From: Temnopleurus reevesii
Lineage: Eukaryota; Echinodermata; Echinoidea; Temnopleuroida; Temnopleuridae
Direction: 5' to 3'
Assembly (NCBI GenBank): GCA_036244855.1
Contig: BQKZ01009574.1
Coordinates: 1 to 12,650, forward strand
DNA: 12,650 nucleotides
Shown: one piece after another, positions 9,785-12,650 of the stretch
Numbering within the stretch: position 1 is the first letter of the stretch
Layout of the letters: each line of letters opens with the position of its first letter
The notes under the pieces: model-generated
Seen by the model: only the letters and a program-made list of their open reading frames with translations
What the model was told of the DNA's origin: nothing
Database searches by the model: none
Translations under genes and position numbers: made by a program

Positions 9785-10107
9785 AAATATAGGCTTTTAG
9801 TTTTATAACTAATTCATTTTATTCGAGCTGTTCTTTATTTCATGTATTACGCCATTTATATCATCTGACATATCAAATCCTTTTATGATTGCTGCTAAAA
9901 ATAGCGAATGTAAGCATAGCAAATCCTAACATTGGTGGTGGGATATTAATAAGTTATTTCGCATAATACATATCCTCTGCAATAATTGCTTTCGGGCGAT
10001 CAAGCCTGAGCCGAAATACCCCAATGACTGGCGCAAATAATCTCATAAGATTGAAAAGCGCCATCTTTAATCAAAACCAACCAACAACAACCATAAGATT
10101 AATATGA
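9785..10107 (+). other. retrotransposon 3' UTR and flank
   Basis: AT-rich sequence after the ORF2 stop, with no open frame of note. It contains the hairpin at 10030-10062 and then ATCTTTAATCAAAACC followed by a short CCAACCAACAACAACC tail, which I take as the end of the element near 10093. No poly(A) tail is visible, in keeping with simple-repeat tails in the I group. Confidence 0.55.
10030..10062 (+). promoter_or_regulatory. 3' terminal stem-loop of the retrotransposon
   Basis: GGCGC (10030-10034) pairs with GCGCC (10058-10062) and the inner AATCT (10039-10043) pairs with AGATT (10048-10052) around the loop CATA, with A-rich internal loops between. It lies about 10-30 bases before the end of the element. 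In several LINEs a 3' stem-loop is what the reverse transcriptase recognises on its own RNA. That role here is inference. Confidence 0.5.
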
Positions 10108-10746
10108 CTATGGAGGCAGGGGAGAGCCAGATCATCTGGGGGGCATAATTCCCAGAGGTCAAAGTACGGTGTGGATAGTTCACCTCGAAGGAATAGAGTG
10201 AGAGGGGATTGGTATGAGGGGTCCAATGATCATCACGACCATTATCACGATAGACAACCATCCCAAAATATTAGAGTTCGATATGAGGGCTCTAGCCATG
10301 ATCAACGAGCCTATGTAAATAGAGACCTTGACTTGACTGTTTCTGTCCCTCCGCTGCTCTCGGAGATCATCCCAGTTAGGGCTGGTAGATAGATCCTTTA
10401 TAATATGCGTCCATAGGATAGGGTAGAGGTTAATTGGCGTTCAGTTCATGATCAAGAGGATCGCGTTTGGAATGCCGAGTATCATAGATCGCCTTCACGA
10501 AAGTCATCCCACCGCCAACAGAGGGATCTTATCATAAGGGAGGGCTATCGCTGTCAGTCCCCACGCAGATCGTACAGTTATCAGGATGAACACCATCACC
10601 ATAGACATAGATGGGAAGGGGAATATCTTGCGCAACACCGCAGGTCCCTTGATGACCATCATAGATCCCCTCAACGCCATAGTGAATGGGATGAGGAAAA
10701 ACGATATTGGTCCCCCTGCCAAGCATATGGTCTTCGCACTACATGA
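10108..10746 (+). pseudogene. His/Arg/Ser-rich open frame with two internal TAG codons
   Basis: One plus frame is open from 10108 to TGA at 10744-10746, broken only by TAG at 10390-10392 and 10414-10416. Both halves have the same unusual composition: first DSSPRRNRVRGDWYEG and NDHHDHYHDRQ, later EYHRSPSRKSSHRQQR, CQSPRRSYSYQDEHHHHRHR and DDHHRSPQRHSEWDEEKRYW. SPRR/RSP and His-rich blocks recur at loose spacing, as in SR- or RD-type low-complexity proteins. There is no clear start; GTG at 10171 is not a credible eukaryotic start, and ATG at 10104 is in another frame. Around 10340-10420 a second frame carries RRSSQ-like residues, so small frameshifts are an alternative to point stops. I do not recognise the gene; it may be a decayed element ORF1/gag or a retrocopy. 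Confidence 0.35.
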
Positions 10747-10779
10747 GCCAAGCGCCGCGCCACGCGCACGATCTCACTC

Positions 10780-10990
10780 AATAATAATAATGATAATAAT
10801 ATTCAGTTCTTTTATAGCGCATAACACATAGCCATAGCATGTCCCTATGCGCTTACACAGCAGAAAAAGAAATAACAGAATGGAAAGTGGAGAATAGAGA
10901 TCTGCTTTAAAAAGCATGAAAACAACGTACATCTGATATTGTGCACTGGGCTCATGTACATGCAAATTATGCATGCACAGTCTCTAATTC
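10780..10990 (-). repeat. AAT microsatellite plus L2/SINE-like tail hairpin
   Basis: Plus-strand AAT repeats at 10780-10802 are followed by ATTCAGTTCTTTTATAGCGC and a perfect 8-bp inverted repeat AGCGCATA/TATGCGCT (10816-10823 and 10846-10853). Read on the minus strand this is ...GCGCTATAAAAGAACTGAAT(ATT)n, which resembles the conserved 3' ends of L2-clade LINEs and their SINE partners (GCGCTATATAA...(TTATT)n). The body beyond about 10860 is not recognisable, and the right boundary is a guess. No coding potential. Confidence 0.45.
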
Positions 10991-11216
10991 TCCGAATTAC
11001 AGACGTTGGATGACGATTGCGAAGTGGTCAAGAAACTTCTACAAATTGACCCTTTGCCCCGAGCCGGATGTTTACAACAGAGGTCATTGGTCTTCATTGT
11101 CATTATAATTGGACTGTCAACAAGTACATGGGACTCTCTCTACTATAAACTTGGAAACGACGATAAAATATCTTTTTTGGAGACCTGATATTGGAAAGTC
11201 CCATCCATTATAATTT

Positions 11217-11510
11217 GTGGGATGGACATCACTTCAAGATCGACGCCAACGCATCCGTCTCTTGATGTTCTACAAGATCCACAACCAGATAGTTCCGTTT
11301 AACATGGAGGCATTTCTTTCAAATTCGACCAGACCATCTCGAGGGATGAACAGCCAAGGTTACCTCACACCACAATCTACAACCCAACAGCACCAGAACT
11401 CATTCTTTCCTAGAACTGTAAGAGCAAGGAATGCCCTTCCTGACAACGTTGTGACAGCCACTTCCATTAATGCCTTTCGTCATCTCTTGACGGAAGGCAG
11501 CAGCAGCTAG
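11217..11510 (+). pseudogene. CR1/L2-like ORF2 C-terminal fragment
   Basis: The frame encodes GWTSLQDRRQRIRLLMFYKI, then YLTPQSTTQQHQNSFFPRT and VRARNALPDNVVTATSINAF, ending at TAG (11508-11510). The order LGW..L..RR...R....YKI, SFFPRT...WN.LP..V..A.S...F is the well-known extreme C-terminus of CR1/L2/Jockey-group reverse transcriptase proteins, downstream of the thumb. The usual Trp of LWNxLP is replaced (ARNALP). Upstream of 11217 the frame is closed and I find no convincing RT motifs, so the copy is 5'-truncated, as is usual for LINE insertions. It is antisense to the host gene. Confidence 0.75.
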
Positions 11511-11676
11511 ATATCACTATCAGGCGGTTTTTACTTGCACCATGTAAATATTGGCACATGCACCCTACCCATAATGACACATACAACCACTTTCAATTAC
11601 TCTGCAAGAATCTTCAAGGATGAGCTTCTGAAGGAGGCAGAATACCACTAAGAAGAAGAAGAAGAAGAAGAAGAAG
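11511..11676 (+). mobile_element. 3' UTR and (AAG)9 tail of the CR1/L2-like fragment
   Basis: About 140 bases without open frame follow the TAG, then a perfect (AAG)9 run at 11650-11676. CR1- and L2-group elements end in short simple repeats rather than poly(A), so the microsatellite is taken as the 3' terminus of this copy. The sequence right after it (GGGTCAAACTC) would be flanking DNA. Confidence 0.55.
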
Positions 11677-11706
11677 AGGGTCAAACTCAAAGGCCCACGG
11701 AAGTCC

Positions 11707-11943
11707 CTAGTCCGAAAGCTTCTGACTCTCCATTCGGCTGGTTGTTACACTTCGTTCCTCGTTCCACTGGCCACCCTCTTTTTAGAGTCCGAATCTCCCG
11801 CTATACTGTCGTGTACAGAAGAACTGAACGAGGATGAATTTCACTCGACGAAGGAAACGACACTCTAAAAAGAGGGTGGCCAGTGGAACGAGGAACGAAG
11901 TGTAACAACCAGCCGAATGGAGAGTCAGAAGCTTTCGGACTAG
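11707..11943. mobile_element. 237-bp MITE with perfect 82-bp terminal inverted repeats
   Basis: 11707-11788 and 11862-11943 are exact reverse complements over 82 bp, starting CTAGTCCGAAAGCTTCTGAC. The spacer (11789-11861) is 73 bp. GGAAGTCC occurs on both outer sides (11699-11706 and 11943-11950), overlapping the last TIR base, so the target duplication is 7-9 bp depending on where the end is set. No transposase is encoded. Long TIRs with 8-9 bp duplications suit Mutator-, P- or hAT-type elements; I cannot decide. Zero divergence between the arms suggests a recent insertion or ongoing correction between arms. Confidence 0.85.
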
Positions 11944-12226
11944 GAAGTCCTAAGCCCTATAAAATTGGGATTTGGGATTCAAAATGTGTAATTTTGAGGC
12001 CTTTGAGTTTGATGAGGGGTTTTCTAAAAAGTTTTTTCTACTGCGTACGAGCGGTAGAGCATCCACTCGAGTTAAAAAAAAATATTCCAGAGAATAGTGA
12101 CAATGTCAAAAAATGTAAAAAATATTCAAGAGAGCTATTCGTAGCTCATCAATTACAAATTTATTTTGCCTTGCACTCCAACTAGGCCTACATATTATTC
12201 GACATATGGGACTGAGGTAAACTTGC
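11944..12226. other. 5' end of ATPAF1 intron 1, no gene seen
   Basis: AT-rich sequence between the MITE and exon 1. A short block at 12043-12073 resembles a tRNA D-arm (AGCGGTAGAGCATCCACTCG) followed by an A run. The open frame at 11883-12185 starts inside the MITE arm and has no recognisable content. Confidence 0.4.
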
Positions 12227-12228
12227 CT
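12221..12228 (-). promoter_or_regulatory. ATPAF1: GC-type 5' splice donor of ATPAF1 intron 1
   Basis: On the minus strand the exon ends ...TTGCAGAG and the intron begins GCAAGT. AG|GCAAGT is the strong consensus of GC-AG introns. The exon end leaves two bases, which with the first base of the exon at 1179 gives AGT (Ser) and an in-frame junction. A GT alternative six bases on (CAA|GTTTAC, RC of about 12217-12225) would be phase 0 and would shift exon 2 out of frame, so GC is preferred. Confidence 0.75.
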
Positions 12229-12426
12229 CTGCAATCTCTTTATCTTGTCTGCATATTTGTCATAGAATTTGTTCCTTTCAATGGACGAATCTTCGTCTGC
12301 CTTCCCTCGATAAGCGTAAGATACATTTAATGTCCTTGCCAAAGGTCTCCATGAGGGTGAAGCTATCAGAAACTTGTTGAAATTTCGTTGGGCCATCATT
12401 CTTGTAAATCTCATGGAGGCTGCCAT
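12227..12426 (-). CDS. ATPAF1: ATPAF1 exon 1: start codon, mitochondrial presequence, N-terminal motif
   Basis: ATPAF1 (yeast Atp11 homologue) is a mitochondrial matrix chaperone that binds the F1 beta subunit before it joins alpha in ATP synthase. The chosen start is ATG at 12426-12424 (AAGATGGCAG, A at -3 and G at +4), giving MAASMRFTRMMAQRNFNKFL: rich in Arg, Ser and Ala with no acidic residue for over 40 residues, as expected for a matrix-targeting presequence. An acidic patch (ADEDSS) and then ERNKFYDKYADKIKRLQ follow; FYDxYxDKI is the hallmark at the start of the mature Atp11-family protein (FYDRYRDKI in vertebrates, from memory). The exon contributes 66 codons plus two bases. The frame stays open upstream to 12525, but that part covers repeat-like sequence. 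The remaining two thirds of the protein lie beyond this window. Confidence 0.87.
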
Positions 12427-12650
12427 CTTAGATTTCCACTGTAGTACCCTACAGCCCAGGGGCCGTATTCTGAAAACTGTTGTAACTTCTGTGTTAACTG
12501 CTGTGTTAAGTCCCAAACTTAACATATGGTCCGCTCATATAAAGGCACGCGTAATAAAAAGGCACGCATTCAAAATGCGCGTTTTATCTATGGCAAATAC
12601 GCGCTAGAAAAACTCTGTAGCTTGTCTATGCATGGGACTAAGGAAGCTTT
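12427..12650 (-). promoter_or_regulatory. ATPAF1: ATPAF1 5' UTR and proximal promoter region, partly repeat-derived
   Basis: These bases lie upstream of the start codon on the minus strand. The start codon itself sits in a TISU/YY1-like site (TAAGATGGCAGC). A TATA-like CTTTATATGA lies near 12535-12544 (minus strand), but initiation is not demonstrated. On the plus strand, AGGGGCCGTATTCTGAAAAC (12459-12478) and the nearby repeated GTGTTAA units look like the end of a dispersed element. Also present are two GGCACGC repeats (12544 and 12561) and AATGCGCG. No other gene is visible. Confidence 0.4.

Larger units (their letters stand above)
4200..10093 (+). mobile_element. I-group (I/Nimb-like) non-LTR retrotransposon, near full length, inactive
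   Basis: The element carries a 5' UTR, ORF1 (gag-like, three CCHC knuckles), ORF2 (endonuclease, reverse transcriptase, RNase H, C-terminal CCHC) and a 3' UTR ending in a hairpin and a short AACC/CAA-type tail (about 10070-10093). An RNase H domain in ORF2 together with an apurinic-type endonuclease is characteristic of the I superfamily (I, Nimb, Ingi, LOA, R1 and relatives). The knuckle-bearing ORF1 favours I/Nimb. The left boundary is approximate because I could not find a target-site duplication. It is antisense to ATPAF1 and lies in its first intron. A frameshift and a TAG in ORF1, a stop ahead of the ORF2 endonuclease and a TAA after the RT core show it cannot move by itself. Confidence 0.85.
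1180..12226 (-). other. ATPAF1: ATPAF1 intron 1, about 11 kb, filled with transposable elements
   Basis: On the minus strand the intron runs from the GC donor of exon 1 (AG|GCAAGT, RC of 12221-12228) to the acceptor CCACAG at 1180-1185. Phase 2 is preserved: exon 1 leaves two bases and exon 2 supplies one. The intron holds at least one near-complete retrotransposon, two non-LTR 3' fragments, an L2/SINE-like tail and a MITE, listed separately. The large element is antisense to the gene, as is the CR1/L2-like 3' fragment at 11217-11676. Confidence 0.75.

Noticed and set aside
10984..11130. Minus-strand open segment with a TTGACAG acceptor-like end, considered as an extra ATPAF1 exon
   Set aside because: It has no good donor or phase match, and exons 1 and 2 already join without a gap against the Atp11-family motif.
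11883..12185. 100-codon frame spanning the MITE right arm
   Set aside because: It begins within the inverted repeat and has no recognisable content; the palindrome and AT-rich flank explain it.
12427..12525. Upstream in-frame extension of ATPAF1 exon 1
   Set aside because: The frame stays open, but it reads through repeat-like sequence and would place 33 residues before the good presequence. The ATG at 12426 has the better context.
1..12650. CRISPR array, prokaryotic operon or defence system
   Set aside because: No regularly spaced direct repeats, no Shine-Dalgarno sites and no such gene families. The reverse transcriptase is clearly of LINE type, not retron or DRT.

Overview
The window looks like animal nuclear DNA, probably from a marine invertebrate. 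Echinoderm or another deuterostome is my guess from the repeat types; the host gene alone does not fix the phylum. I see no bacterial features (no operons, ribosome binding sites or tRNA clusters). The evidence for a eukaryote is spliced exons with matching phases, non-LTR retrotransposons, MITE-like inverted-repeat elements and microsatellites.

The main result is a host gene on the minus strand spanning almost the whole window. It reads as the 5' part of ATPAF1, the mitochondrial F1-ATPase assembly factor (Atp11 family). Exon 1 (12426 to 12227) carries the start codon and a mitochondrial presequence. Exon 2 is 1179 to 1089 and exon 3 is 171 to 115. The phases fit exactly (200 + 91 + 57 nt = 116 codons, no stop), and the spliced junction gives KIKRLQ/S/SNPEEYQSRL, which aligns without gaps to the FYDRYRDKI...DPAAFESRL stretch I recall from vertebrate ATPAF1. 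Intron 1 is about 11 kb and appears to use a GC-AG donor. The rest of the gene lies beyond position 1.

Nearly everything else sits inside intron 1 or intron 2. Intron 2 holds a small hAT-like inverted-repeat element (about 630-853). Intron 1, from low to high coordinates, holds: a minus-strand remnant of a non-LTR ORF2 C-terminus (1772-2071); a GC-rich, G-run-rich stretch (about 2150-3650) with a 75-bp tandem duplication and a G-quadruplex motif; a nearly full-length plus-strand I-group (I/Nimb-like) non-LTR retrotransposon (roughly 4200-10093) with ORF1 (three zinc knuckles) and ORF2 (endonuclease, reverse transcriptase, RNase H, C-terminal CCHC), disabled by a frameshift and a few stop codons; a broken His/Arg/Ser-rich open frame (10108-10746); an AAT microsatellite with a hairpin like an L2/SINE tail; the 3' end of a CR1/L2-like element ending in (AAG)9; and a 237-bp MITE with perfect 82-bp terminal inverted repeats and a flanking direct repeat.

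The 224 bases to the right of exon 1 hold the 5' UTR/promoter side of ATPAF1 and include repeat-like sequence very close to the start codon. I see no defence system, CRISPR array or other clearly new molecular system. The interest lies in the host gene hidden among short exons, its GC donor, and the dated decay of the elements in its intron.
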